A stretch of DNA of 64,000 nt from Phorcus lineatus (taxonomy: Eukaryota > Mollusca > Gastropoda > Trochida > Trochidae), in assembly GCA_921293015.1 (NCBI GenBank), contig OV121096.1, positions 21,463,729-21,527,728 on the forward strand, written 5' to 3'. The notes beneath the pieces are model-generated. The model searched no databases. It saw only the letters and a program-made list of their open reading frames with translations, and had not been told where the DNA came from. Made by a program: the position numbers and the translations under genes. Each line of letters opens with the position of its first letter. Positions within the stretch are counted from its first letter, which is position 1. Shown piece after piece: positions 1-12,051 of the stretch.

Positions 1-75
1 GAACTTCGCGGATACGAATACGCTGATAGGACAGGATGTGAGTGTAATAAATAAAAGCAAGGGGTGTATTTCATT

Positions 76-2005
76 TTAACACATGGCAATGCATGTCCCA
101 CAGCACGTAAGGAAGAGCTGGGACGTGTGATAAGCACATGTTTTGCACTTGTTTTCGACATGACTGGTACAGTAAGACGGTTGGTTTAAGTCGTGGAACT
201 TGCACTCTGCAAACAGAATGACGTCATACGTTAAGAGAGAATCGATTTTCACATTTTTTAGATTAGTTTTTAAATTTCGCTTTTAATTTTCAAAAGTTAA
301 GATATTCGACATCACAAAAAGTTAATATAATAGTATACTGACAATATTAGTTCCGGATCTAAACAAATTAAAAACATATTATAGAAAATTGTTTCTTTGT
401 TTATCAATCCCAATGAAATACCAGTCTTTAAAATTCCATTCAGACCACTCGCGATACTTAAACCATCTGTTCATATAACTCTTTACTCATTCATTTATCA
501 AGTTTGCAAATAAAGCAGCCAAAAATATTCAATTACCGTCAGTGAGATTCAATCCGGTCTTCATGTTGTCAACCCACAACTGACAGAAAGGTTGACAAGG
601 GGTAGTGAATTCGGTGTCCTGTTTCAGATAGTATTCACACTCGTATGGCCACACTGTCTCGTAAGTGTTTTTTATGTAACAGTTTTCACCTGAGGATGAA
701 AGCGTACGTATATTGATGAGAGAGCAACTTAGATGGAAAAATACATGTAGGAGGACGCAGACATCATTGTTGAGATAGAGAGTATTAAATAGAGAGATAG
801 AGTGAAATAGACACAATGAAGGATCCCATTCTAGTGGCGTATCAAGAGGAGGATACAGGAATTCTAAAAGGGGGGTGGGGTCCACCTTATCAAAAGGGAG
901 AGGGGTCACCGTTTGGGGGTCTAATAAATAAATAAAAATAATTTCAAAGATTTGGTGGGGGGTGGGGGTGGCGAGGGGGGTGGGGGGTGGGAGGGGTGGG
1001 TGTATATGAACCCCCCTTTTGGTCCGCCACTAGAGTGGGATTTCGTGAATGTTTTAGTGTCGGGATTTGCATTTCATTGGTTCCAATATTGAATCGACAG
1101 TTCTTGAAGTAAAAATAATTTGAAGCGCCATAAAATACAGCATATCTTTAGCAATGGCCTGACAGATAGTCCCAGACGCATCTTTCGTACCTCTTTCTAA
1201 GTATCAGCTTATTATTAGCATATAATTCAAAATACCTATAAGATCTCTTGAAGGCTTAAAAGGTGCCCAGGGAAATTCCGTTGACTCATCGTCCGTTGAT
1301 CGTTTGTTTAGCACAAGTTCTTCTTCTGAAAGGGTGAAAATTTTATCCAAATTTGAAGTGAAATTGAAAAAATAATCTTATCAATCGGATCAAATAGGCA
1401 TTAACAAAATATAAAAATACAAAATAAACAAGCATAATTACTTTCAACAGAACATTACTGACAAATAACAACATAAGCAAGTTAAATTACTTCAATCACA
1501 ACTTTCATTTTACAAAGGCGTGTAAAATGTTACAACTTTATATTGGAAGGAATCAAGAATCCTTTGTTCCATTGCTGACATCTCATATAAAACAATTGTA
1601 TCTGAATTTTAAAATAAATCGTTAACTGTAAAATTAACACGTTTTTTTTTACACTTCTGATATCAAAGAATTGACAGCTCTAACAAATGTTTTATAATCG
1701 ATATCAATTAATTAAAAAAAGTGAAAACCACCAATATGTCATATTGAAGTATATTGTATTTCATTGATATATTTGTCACTAACAAATTCATGATAATCTT
1801 AATTATAAAAAAGTTAAATCAGGGAAATTTTGTATATTCATTTAATGATTTGCATGTTACATAAATACCAAATTTTGGTTTTCATTATCATAACTAAAAA
1901 GAAAATAAAGAATATACCTTCAATTAAGCTGTCGAGAATAAATGTGCTGGCAGAATAAACCAGGCACACAACAACAAGACAAAGCACTTTGTTGAGTTGA
2001 GCCAT
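76..2005 (-). CDS. Secreted cysteine-rich prepropeptide, 4 coding exons
   Basis: Coding exons are 1918-2005, 1236-1325, 537-689 and 76-206 (phases 1, 1, 1; total 462 nt, 153 residues, TAA at 78-76). All three introns are GT-AG. Residues 1 to about 20 are a signal peptide (short polar start, then a Leu/Val/Cys-rich core ending in Ala-Ser). A Lys-Arg dibasic site at 37-38 follows an acidic stretch (Glu30-32) and would release a mature chain of about 115 residues. All 12 cysteines outside the signal peptide are in that chain (63, 77, 91, 95, 112, 123, 131, 134, 145, 146, 149, 153). The last exon has spacing C-x10-C-x7-C-x2-C-x10-CC-x2-C-x3-C, which resembles an ShKT-type fold but with extra cysteines. 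There is one N-L-T glycosylation sequon at 107. The ATG sits just after an acceptor, so a noncoding exon is expected upstream. Role unknown: hormone-like peptide, defence peptide, venom/mucus component or protease regulator are all possible. Confidence 0.75.
827..1034. mobile_element. Short TIR element with G-rich core, in an intron
   Basis: CTAGTGGCG near 829 and its complement CGCCACTAG near 1025-1033 bound a segment between exons 2 and 3 of the secreted-peptide gene. The core (about 950-1005) is a run of G3-G6 tracts with very short spacers. The terminal sequence resembles the TAGTGGCG/CAGTGGCG ends of small hAT-like nonautonomous elements (family knowledge). No target-site duplication is obvious. 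Confidence 0.45.
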
Positions 2006-2595
2006 TCTGAAATCGAAAAGATAGTATGCTACATAAAAACATAAAAACTTAAATCGAAATTTGCTGAAAAATAATGAATATCAAGTCCCTGAATGAAAAC
2101 TATATCCATATGAGAAATTTTTTACGATTTAAAAACATTGTATTAAAACTTCAATGCAGTTTTCATAGAAAAAAGATATATACCGATTTCTCTGGTGAGC
2201 ACTTTATCAATATGCATAATCTGATTGATATTAGAATGTATTCAATCAAAACAGAAATGATAAATTATTTGCAAATTTAGATAAATATGAAAGTCGTATT
2301 CGTATAGGTAAAATTTACATTGATGCAATTGTTAACGAATATTTTATTCATACAGATAATGCTATGAATTTCGTATATAATTTTCTATATTTTTTTTGTC
2401 GTTGCAATTAGATATTAGATAAAAATTATATGAATAATATTTATATAGGTAACCTCACAATGAAATTACCTTCCCAAAAGCTACTTCTTGGAATGAAAGC
2501 ATGTTAGTAACTCATTTGTAATGACATTATGATTGAATGATGTCGCAAAATTAATCTACTTCATTCCATGTTACTAAGGATGACGCATTTAAGAA

Positions 2596-3047
2596 TTAAA
2601 GTGGCGCACAGTATGTTGTTCGAGTCAAATATGTCATACTTTATAAATGGTGTTTTTTCAACGACAAGTAGTGGTTGTTTATGAAAATTAACGTCTCAAT
2701 GCTTGTCAGCTAGCATAGTGACATTAAAAAGGAAAATGGCCGAGATTTATGAATCAAACGTAATTTTTAAACTTATTCAAATCAGACACAACGAGTAATA
2801 TAGGTTGGTTTCGCTTAGTAGGTCATTTAACTAATAATCCTGTAGTTGGGACGTTAAATTTTGACTTAAAACATTAATATGGTCGTGTATAATTTACGAT
2901 CGAAAAAAGGAAATCTCCTAATTTTAGCATTTGATAGATAAAGATGCAACTTTAGGTAGGCGATTTGAACTTATACAGGTCATATGATATTTTGGCTCGA
3001 TTTAAGCCACATACAAAATTCATGAAACATACTCTGCGTCACTTTAA
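2596..3047. mobile_element. MITE, TTAAAG-ended family 1, full copy
   Basis: Starts TTAAAGTGGCGCACAGTATG and ends with the near-complement ...CATACTCTGCGTCACTTTAA, about 452 bp. The same ends bound 44979-45460, and partial copies occur at 28285-28558 and 63929-64000. TTAA at both edges may be a target duplication or part of the TIR. No coding potential. Confidence 0.6.
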
Positions 3048-5905
3048 GGTGTAGAATTTACATGGATCTATTCATCTCATATATCGTAAAAGATATATTT
3101 AAATGATCCATAATACATTATCTTGCAGTGGCTCGAGAAGGATGATAATTATTAACTTAAAGACAAAAAATCATCTAAGGGAAGGAAAATACCAACCCCA
3201 GTGTCAAATATATTTTCATTTGAATGTTTATGCTCAATGGTAATACACACGAAAGGGTTTTAGAGCATGACAACTTGTGGTGAGGGAAAAAAAATGCTTT
3301 TTGACTAATGCATCACTGTTTTATGTACATTTAATACACATCTGAAATCTAATATAAATCACTTACAATCACTCGTACTGCTATGCGTTTCTGATCTGAC
3401 GACCGCTCCATTGGGTCTTATTAGATGACCTTTGCACTATAGCCAATGAACGACGTGGCTCTACATTGAGCTTGCTTGCTGAGTTGAGAGTTTAACGAGC
3501 GCTTTCCAGCGAAAGCTGATGTCACATTGGGCCTCTGGTTGTTTGAGTTTATAATAGGTGAAAGGTTAAGAGGGTCAACAGACAAGACCACGTGACACAA
3601 CTCCTATGGAGTAATAGTCAGATTATAGACGCTCTGTGAACGAGTGATAGAAATCAAATTGTACGAATCCATGACTTCATATCACCTCGGACTATATCAA
3701 AGATTTCACAAAGTAAACAAAGACACGTTTGTTGATGTATATGATGTGAGACTGATTTACATGAAACCATCTTATCGGATCTCTCTGAACAGATTTATTT
3801 GTATAATTAATAATAATTCCTGAGTGCACTCATATTTCATAATAACAGCAAATACAATATGTTCATAAGGAATTAAAATGGATGGAAATTCTTACTCCAG
3901 TGCAATATGTCGAGCTTGAGTCATTATCATCTGTATAACGATTTTTCCTGTTGTTATTATATATGAGTGGGCGTTAATAATATGTATAAGATCTACAAAC
4001 TATAGACAAGTGAAAATTCATTTATAATTGAATTTCATAACGAGCAAATTTTTTTCCATTTATTTGAAAAGCTATTTGTAGCGCAATCTGCCACGTTTGC
4101 AAAATATAAAATTTTTCAAATGTTACACACATAGCTTACAAAAACTGTAATATGAGACAGCCGGATGTCCTTATTGATAAACATCTCACACGAAATTGGT
4201 TACCTTTCCGTGATGACATGTTACGGGAATCTGATATCTGATATGGATGCCCATGCGCGTATTTACACGCTAACATGTTGGATTCAAGAGAAAATGCAAT
4301 AAAATGATCTTAATACAATGAAATACTTATCATTGACAATCAATAATAGAAACGTTAAGACGGTCGAAATCTCTGAGGGATATCCATTATTCCAAGAGTT
4401 GGTTGTGTACAAAATCAGATTCATGGATTGTTGAAAACGGCTCAACAAGGAAATAAATTCTGTATATATTTTGTATCATTGGGGTACTTTCGGTATTTTA
4501 GAATCAATCTTATAAGCTGGATAGGTACATAATTCCAAAAATCTAATACATGTACACATGCATGACCGTTGTTAATAACGAGAGCTACCAACCAATTACA
4601 TTGCGCGTTTACAATATTTACGGTTTAGACTATGTGATGCGGCAACTGGACCAGTACGGAAAAACCAGAAAGGAAAAAAAGGGTAATACAATTCTGAGCA
4701 TGCACACTCACACTGATGGAGAGAGAGCTTAATAATCGCTCAGAAACTTTCATCAGTTATTTCGGTTCATTTATAATTTCTATTTTGATAAATGTGAATT
4801 CCTATAATTATTCTATAATTAAGTATTAACGTATTGCCCGAATTACAGTTACTCCAATATAATAATCCAAAAACTAACACGACATAACTTTCAGTTTTTA
4901 CGTGTTCCATTGAGAATATTCATACTGGACCATTTAACTATCCCAGCCTTATGATATTTTGACATCATTCTGATTCGATACGCTGATAAATACATCACTT
5001 TGGATATATTGGTGCCACACTCCCGTGAATTTGAATCCACATGTTACATTTAAACAGCTTGAGAAAAAGGATCTATTCCAATGGAAAAGTTTCATATTGC
5101 CGTATGACGGGTACAATGTGTTCTCTTTCAGTCTCAGATGTATCGGTATATAAGTGAGATTAAGCATGACCTATGGGTGAGTGAAGTTACTTAAGGTTAA
5201 AGTTGCTAACTTTCTCATATTTCCTTAGCGAATGGGTTAATACTTTCATATAGTCATATTAAAAGCCGATTTAATGTGCATACACTATACATGGTTTCTC
5301 TGTTGATATCTTGTTGTGCATAGGTCAGCCTGGCAATAGATGTTTGATAATCAAAGTCTGATCAACAATTGTCGTTCAGCTTTATAAGATTTAATACAAA
5401 CACAAAAACCAATAAGTGTGAAAAATTAAAACGAATCGAAGTTGTCATTTTTATTGAAATTCTATTTGTACTAAATCTTGGAACCAGGTTTGACTCGATC
5501 GGGACACCTTTAACAACTTGAGAAGAAGATGCCATTTAAAAGAATGAGGTGATCCTTTTTCTTCCTCCCAAATGACTTTCGTTTAATGGAAAAATTCTGC
5601 AATGAGAGACTGCTTGTAATGATATAAACCACTCGTCTGTCCTAGATTTATTTCAATGACAAAATGGTCTATAAAACGTGATTCAAAATCAGTCATACTG
5701 AAAGCTCCATTAACTTAACCATAGATATATAGAAACGTTAGTTACAGCTTTCAGTCCTTTGTATATTACGGCCTTGGCCTAACACACGTGTTGCAAAGAT
5801 CAATTACTATGAACAAGTTCGATATTTCCTTGTTTGTTTTTGTAAGTGATATTGTAACGAAATTAACTATGGTATTACGTCCAAAAACGATTTATCTAAC
5901 CATAA
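3048..5905. other. Intergenic, no gene seen
   Basis: AT-rich sequence with only short open frames lacking recognisable motifs. Near 3360-3560 the composition is less AT-rich and CpGs are more frequent, so a promoter there is possible, but no specific element can be supported. Confidence 0.4.
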
Positions 5906-5907
5906 GG

Positions 5908-6340
5908 GGGAGGAGAGAGACACAGAGAGAGACAGGTACAGAGAGAGTGACAGAGAAATAGAGACAGAAACAAAGACAGAGGCAGGGAGATAGAGACAGA
6001 ACCAAAGACAGAGACTGGGAGATAGAGACAGAACCAAAGACAGAGACTGGGTGATAGAGACAGAACCAAAGACAGAGACTGGGTGATAGAGACAGAACCA
6101 AAGACAGAGACGGGGAGATATAGACAGGAACAAAGACAGAGACAGGGAGATAGAGACATAAACAAAGACAGAGACAGGGAGATAGAGACAGAAACAAAGA
6201 CAAAGACAGGGAGATAGAGACAGGAACAAAGACAGAGGCAGGGAGATAGAGACAGAAACAAAGACGGAGACAGGGAGATAGAGACAGAGCCAAAGACAGA
6301 GACAGAGGAGACAAAGAGACAGATCCACAGAAACGGAAAT
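5908..6340. repeat. 32-bp purine-rich minisatellite
   Basis: About 12 units of a 32-bp GATAGAGACAGAACCAAAGA-type repeat; anchors at 6001, 6033, 6065 and 6097 show the exact period. The plus strand is almost pure GA/CA. Because 32 is not a multiple of 3 and the unit has no stop on the minus strand, all three minus frames stay open for over 150 codons (Ser/Leu/Val/Cys-rich). These are not genes. Confidence 0.85.
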
Positions 6341-6804
6341 AGAGAGCTAGAGATACAGACACAGACACATGGAAGGATAAAGACAGATGCAGAAATTGTG
6401 ATGGATTCAGAGCAGGGCAGATACAGAAAAGGAGATATAGAAGATGTTTTTATATTCAATCAAACAGAAGACTAGATCGAGATACTAGACATTCATACAC
6501 AAACATGAAGATCTGTTGACAGGCAACCTAAACTGATTTAGATAAACAACTTTTAATATCATATTACATAATTTCATAGTATTGACGATATATATCCCGT
6601 TAGATCGGATAACAGCTGAAATCATCGTATTCCATCGTATTCAAATCCGCAAAAAGTCCTTCAATACCTTCATATGTTTCAGACCAAATGCTTCCTATTT
6701 AGAAAACTGCCCATGAGTGACCATGCTAAGCTTATTATATTCAGCTTATGAAAAAAGTTTGAATCAAAGCCTCAAACTCAACCGGCTTGTCATATGGGAA
6801 ATGC

Positions 6805-7040
6805 TTAAAGGGACAATAGCCCGTTTTTCTGAAAGATCTACTAGTATTTTATAAGAAAGTTTACCCAATACACATTTGTTTATACCAAATGCATTATCTT
6901 CAAAGGGTAAAAAACATCTCATTACTCAACCCGATCACCCTCAGACGTACAGATAATACTCAAGTATCAAGCAAAACACTGGTAGTAATTTTTTCTCACC
7001 CCATCCCCTCCCCCTATAACAAAACCCCAATTGTTTTACA
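6805..7040 (+). mobile_element. MITE, TTAAAGGGACA family 2, 5' part
   Basis: Begins TTAAAGGGACAATAGCCCGT. The interior (for example AACATCTCATTACTCAACCC and AGTATCAAGCAAAACACTGG) matches the copy at 59662-60018 closely. The far terminal repeat is not visible, so the copy looks 3'-truncated. Confidence 0.5.
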
Positions 7041-7079
7041 TCAACCTGTGTCAAATAAACCTTTGTATGGTAAATAATT

Positions 7080-8890
7080 AATTTAACTAATTCAATTCTT
7101 GACATGCGTTATTATTCAAAAAAAACATTATGATTTGAGGCAATCATAATGTATATGATTCCTGTTGCAAAAAACACAATGGTTACCTGAAATGATTTAG
7201 GTAATCTTAAATTTTTAAGGTAACCTTTGTGCAATGATAAAGTACGACCCCCTGCTTCGCTTAAACACATGTTAACATATATTAATTTTCTCTGAATTAA
7301 AAACACGCGACATGAGGCCTTATATTTGATATCAACTGACAACTGCCACAACAGACTGTATGAGCAAACGCTTTTACGGAAACGCTCCTAATTGTCGTGT
7401 TTGGGCAACATTTATCTGCTGTGATATAAAAATTAACGAGTAAGAAACGTTAACGGTTATTCATCACTTACTAATAGTTATCTTGAATTATCTTTCTTTA
7501 CACAGTCATAATCGATCATATTCTATTAATGCCAAATATATTAAGTAAACTTGTTACTGGATTGAGATTTTTGCCAATTGATAAAGTTCTCATGTGAAAA
7601 AGATTGTGTTTATTGTATCTACAATGGACATTCGTTTTAGCTTTATGACATACAGATTCATTTGATTTCGGCATTTAAAAATATTCTGTACCTCTTATTT
7701 CCCTCTTCGTGAATTTCATTAACTAAAGTTACAGTGGAAATTAAACTATATTAATTTAAAACTTTATTTACGTAAAGAATGATAGAACTAAGAATTTGAA
7801 AACTGCATGAGAAATGATGTTGCACTTACCTGTGGAGCAGATAGTTTTGATTATTAGACTAGGAGGCCGGAACGATTTGACGTCTCGTAATTAACAAGGT
7901 AATATTATACCTGTCTATCGTTAACAGGTAACAGGTGTTACTGCGATGTTAAATACTGGCGATGCTCCTCTTGTTTTATTGGATAAATGACAGGTCGAAA
8001 TGATTGAGCATTTAAATAACGGAAATGATTTCAAGAACAAAATTGATTTACTTTTTTCATTTTGAGGTTGCATAATAGTTTCAATTAAGATCAATTTCAA
8101 CCTTTCTTTATGTGATACATAACATGTACGTTACTAATATTACTATTATTATTTTGTATTAGTATTATGTACTATATTCAAAGGGCACACGGTAGAAGTA
8201 GAATTGATGATCAAAGCGTATGGTGTGGAATTGATATGGATGGTATTAGGGTATAGTAATGAGAAAGGAAATAGTAATTTGGTAAAATTGGTGAACGTGG
8301 TTGAAATAAAAAGTACTGCGATGTTAGATATAATTATCGTTTCCTTTATTCAACCTGCATGTGACAATTGTGACAAATTATGAACAATAAAAGGTGAAAG
8401 GACATCAAAGGACATCAAAGGACATAAAAGGACAAATGGGGATTTATATTATGCAACGTTCGATTTTAAAATCTGAACGCAATAAGATACAACGTAACTT
8501 GTACAAGTGTGAGTTTTAGTTAATCAACATACTCTCGTATGTTGTTGCTTATACGACGATAATAAGTGATAATCAAAATTATGATGAATGTTCTATGACC
8601 TGATCAAAAGGTTTACATGGAGATCAAATGGTGTACGTGTCAACAAACATCAATGCCAATGGACGTTAGATCGTAATGTGGAAATTATCATTAATAAATA
8701 TACGATGTATGCGATTGTGACATGTCAATCGTAAAATCAAGTCAAAACAATTTATTAACATGGTAATATATTTTAATGTCATATGCTCTAGAAATTAGTG
8801 AAAACGCATTTGTATCATAAAAATTGTATCATTATTTCAAAATATTATGTGAAATTATTATAAACATAATATGAATATGACATGTCAATT
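7080..8890. other. Intergenic, small tandem repeat only
   Basis: No gene recognised. It holds the candidate first exon at 7830-7910 and a four-unit 10-bp repeat (GGACATCAAA) at about 8396-8440. Confidence 0.4.
7830..7910 (-). promoter_or_regulatory. Candidate TATA box and noncoding first exon
   Basis: On the minus strand a TATA-like GTATAATATT (7910-7901) is followed about 70 bases later by a perfect donor, CTCCACAG|GTAAGTGC (exon edge 7830). An exon from about 7875 to 7830 without an ATG would fit the missing 5' noncoding exon of the secreted-peptide gene whose first coding exon begins directly after an acceptor at 2007. An alternative donor (GATT|GTAAGTG) lies near 3365. Inference from splice signals only. 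Confidence 0.3.
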
Positions 8891-8892
8891 GT

Positions 8893-9613
8893 AATTAAAG
8901 AATCAAAAACATCTTTGAATGCTGTATAAATAAAGCACTTAGACCTATAAATATCAATGCCGTATGGTTTAGGAAATATGCGGTCCAAACATTAAAATTT
9001 AATCCAAAAGATGACGGCAGTGCGAGACAAACTTGGTCAAAATACCTCATCTTATTTGTAATTAAAGAATTGATAGAAAAAAAGTGGTCAGCTAGTATGA
9101 CGTCTTCCAAATATCTGAAAACGTATTCAACATTTAAATTTGATTTGATGCCAGAAACGTGTTTGAGAGTGCTACCCTCGCTTTATCTACGTAGAGCACT
9201 GACTAAATTCTCTTGTGGAATTGCTGGTTTTAGAATACAACTATATAGAAGATCAAAAAGTGCAGATATTGCTATTGCTATATGCCCTCATTGTAATGAT
9301 AATAAATTAGAAAATATGCAGAATAGCATGTATTACTAGAATGTCCATTCTATAATGTTGTTAGAATTAAATATGTACCATGTTATTATTACACTAATCC
9401 AAATCAAGATAAATTCATAAGTTTATTGACTTCAAAGTCAGCTAATATCTCATTGCTCCTAGCTGTCTATTGTACAAAAATATTACCCGAAAGTTAGTTT
9501 CAGTATAACTAATGTCAAGGCGACCCAGAATGTATGCTACTATGTATGCCATTGTACTATTGGCCTCAGGGCCATTTATACTTATAAAATCTGTCTGTCT
9601 GTCTGTCTGTCTG
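8893..9613 (+). mobile_element. LINE 3' end remnant with (TGTC)n tail
   Basis: A frame through about 8950-9335 reads as the C-terminal part of a non-LTR reverse transcriptase: a Trp-rich AWFRKYA/KKWSA-like segment, then LRRALTKFSCGI..R and the Cys-x2-Cys knuckle ICPHC. After a frameshift near 9330 the next frame continues with LLECPFYN-like YLECPFYN and ends at PES-stop (about 9497). The 3' UTR ends in a TCTG/TGTC microsatellite at 9590-9613, as in LINEs that end in simple repeats. It is 5'-truncated with no catalytic core, so it is a dead copy. Confidence 0.7.
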
Positions 9614-10079
9614 ATAGGAAAAATAGTCCAAACTACACTTCGGAACTTATTAGGATCACCAAAATTTCCCTATTGAGGCATTTAAAAAACATTTCCAATG
9701 AGTTATTACATTCACATATATCCTACATTTAGTTATAAACAAAATTAATATAGAGACAATCTATGTTTCACTATTGCTTAATTCCGTGTTCCATAACTTA
9801 TCAAGCTATGATGGACTGTTTTGGAAACATTAAAGAAGTTGGTAGTAGAACAATGAAAGTCGTTGTTGACGTACAACCTCTTTATTGGACACAATAGAGG
9901 TTTCTGTACATATCCATAATGTTATTACCATGTCATATAATAATAAATTGGTGTACATCCTCAGTTCAATATGCTTGATAACGGTAAAAGGACCTATACC
10001 GAAAGGTCGCTAATGTCTAACACCCAGGTCGAAAAAGGTTGTCATAAAGATGTAGATCAATGATGATTTAAAGATAATG

Positions 10080-10985
10080 TCACTAATCTCGGAACAAGAT
10101 TGTTTGAATAATGGTCTGAAAGTGTGTGTTTCATACATTCACTAACCTCACAGAACGAGATTGTTTGAATAATGGTCTGAAAGTATGTGCTTCATACATT
10201 CACTAACCTCACGTAACGAGATTGTTTGAATAATGGTCTGAAAGTATGTGATTCATACATGTTCATAACCGATAATAATGATAATCTGTCTCCATTGACA
10301 AGACATTGTGTCTGCATAAAGGTCTGAAAGAATGTTGTTCATACTTGTTCGTGTATTCCCTACGCTTTCTTAAAGACATATATAATGTGAATAATCTTGC
10401 GCCATTTAAAGTTTTTGCTCAAAGGTGTGGAAGTTTTATTTTATACGTGTTTGTATCACCTCTCTGCTTTCTTAAAAACTTATAATATGAATAATCTTGC
10501 TCCATTTAAAACTGTCTGAACAATGGTCTGAAAGAATGCTGTTCATACCTGTTCGTTTCTCCTCTCCGTTTTCTTAAAAACTTATAATATGAATAATCTA
10601 TCCCTATTTTAAGTTTCCTGCACGAAGGTTTGAAAGTATTTGGTTCCCACCTGTTTGTATCTTTTCTACGCTTTCTTAAAAAACCTATAATATGAATAAT
10701 CTTGCCTAATTGTAACGCTGTCTGAAAACTTGTCTGAAAGAATGTTGTTCATACCTGTTCGTGTCTCCTCTCCGTTTTCTTATAAAATAACTTATATTAT
10801 GAATAATCCATCCCCATTTAAAGTTTTCAGGACGAAGGTCTGAAAGTATTTGGTTCCCACCTGTTCGTATCTTCTATACGCTTTCTTACAAACTTATAAA
10901 ATGAATAATATTGCCTCGCTTAACGCTGTCTGAACCATGGTCTGAAAGAATGTTGTTCATACCTGTATGTGTCTCCTCTCCGCTG
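10080..10985. repeat. Satellite with ~61-bp and ~102-bp units, dimeric order
   Basis: Three ~61-bp units (starts about 10080, 10140, 10201; GTTTGAATAATGGTCTGAAA) pass into ~102-bp units anchored on TTCTTAAAAACTTATAATAT at 10369, 10470, 10572, 10674, 10778 and 10884. From 10470 onward, units alternate between type A (...AATCTTGCC..., TGTTCATACCTGTTCGTGTC) and type B (...AATCTATCCCC..., TTTGGTTCCCACCTGTTTGT), giving a ~204-210-bp higher-order period. Confidence 0.8.
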
Positions 10986-10989
10986 TCGC

Positions 10990-11880
10990 GATGATGATGT
11001 ATAAGGACCCTTAAAAATCTAAAACTTCTCCAGCTCAAGCGACAGTAATGTGAGTTTAGTTGTGAAGTTTGTTGCTTATAAAGGTAGAAAGGCCACGCTC
11101 ACCATGACATTTGGCTTACCGGTCAATTACTAGCACAAAATTAGAGGGCAATTAGCAGGGAGAGCGTGTGAAAACATGTAATTACGTGACTATGGCACCA
11201 ACAATTTTAGTAATCCTCTAATTAAGAACCTTTGTCTTAGTAAGGAATAAATGAAATGAAATGAAATGTTTATGTGATTGTATAAAATCAATAGGTTGTA
11301 ATTACTATTTTCTGTTTCCCCCTTTATTTATTTGGAACATTTAAAAAATTGTGAAACGGAAGTAAATGTTTATGTTTTTTCACAAGTTAGTATTCAAGTT
11401 AGGTATTTTGATAATAAAAATTTACCTTTTGCATATCGTGAATAGAATCATATCTGGAAAGGAATCTTAGCCAAAATGATGAAGGAATCCGAAAGTAGGA
11501 CAATTTGAATCAAATATAAATTTAAATCAACAATTATTGTTATTATGGCATTCTTCTGCTAAATCACGCCTTTGGAAGTTTATTTTCATAAATATTAATT
11601 TTATTATTTTAAATTTAGTTGGTTTTATTCATTATTCTTTTGTGTGGTATTCACCGACTTTGACTTTTAAGAATATATCTGATAATGCGCTATATTTTTA
11701 ATGCTTTCAATGCATGTTTTACAATGATGTTAGCAATGGTTATTTATAATTTTTGTACGCATTGAAATGATTTAACAATAAAAGAAACATTTTTTTAAAT
11801 AAATCAAATTTCGAGAAGCAAAATTACCTGTAATAATGTCATTCTAATAGGTTTTAAGAAACAGACAAAATATAAACTTT
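10990..11880. other. Intergenic, no gene seen
   Basis: AT-rich spacer between the satellite and the 3' end of the first sulfotransferase gene. I see no open frame or repeat of note. Confidence 0.4.
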
Positions 11881-11890
11881 TTCATTAATT

Positions 11891-11896
11891 TTTATT
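11891..11896 (-). terminator. Candidate polyadenylation signal AATAAA
   Basis: AATAAA on the minus strand about 155 bases past the stop of sulfotransferase paralog 1. Position fits a short 3' UTR. No transcript evidence. Confidence 0.4.
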
Positions 11897-12051
11897 CTCA
11901 ATCATTTTGGCAAGATCAAATAACGTAAGGATTCCAAACTAAGAAAATAAGAAAGTAATGGTTAATTTGTAACAACAATTCAGAAAATAAATGAAAAAAA
12001 ATAATCAGATAAGAATGTGTTTAGATTTCAGTCATTTTTCCGAAGTATAAA

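Noticed and set aside
5867-6459. Three overlapping minus frames of 153-187 codons rich in Ser, Leu, Val, Cys
   Set aside because: Products of the 32-bp minisatellite; every frame is open because the unit has no stop. No start context, domain or splice logic.
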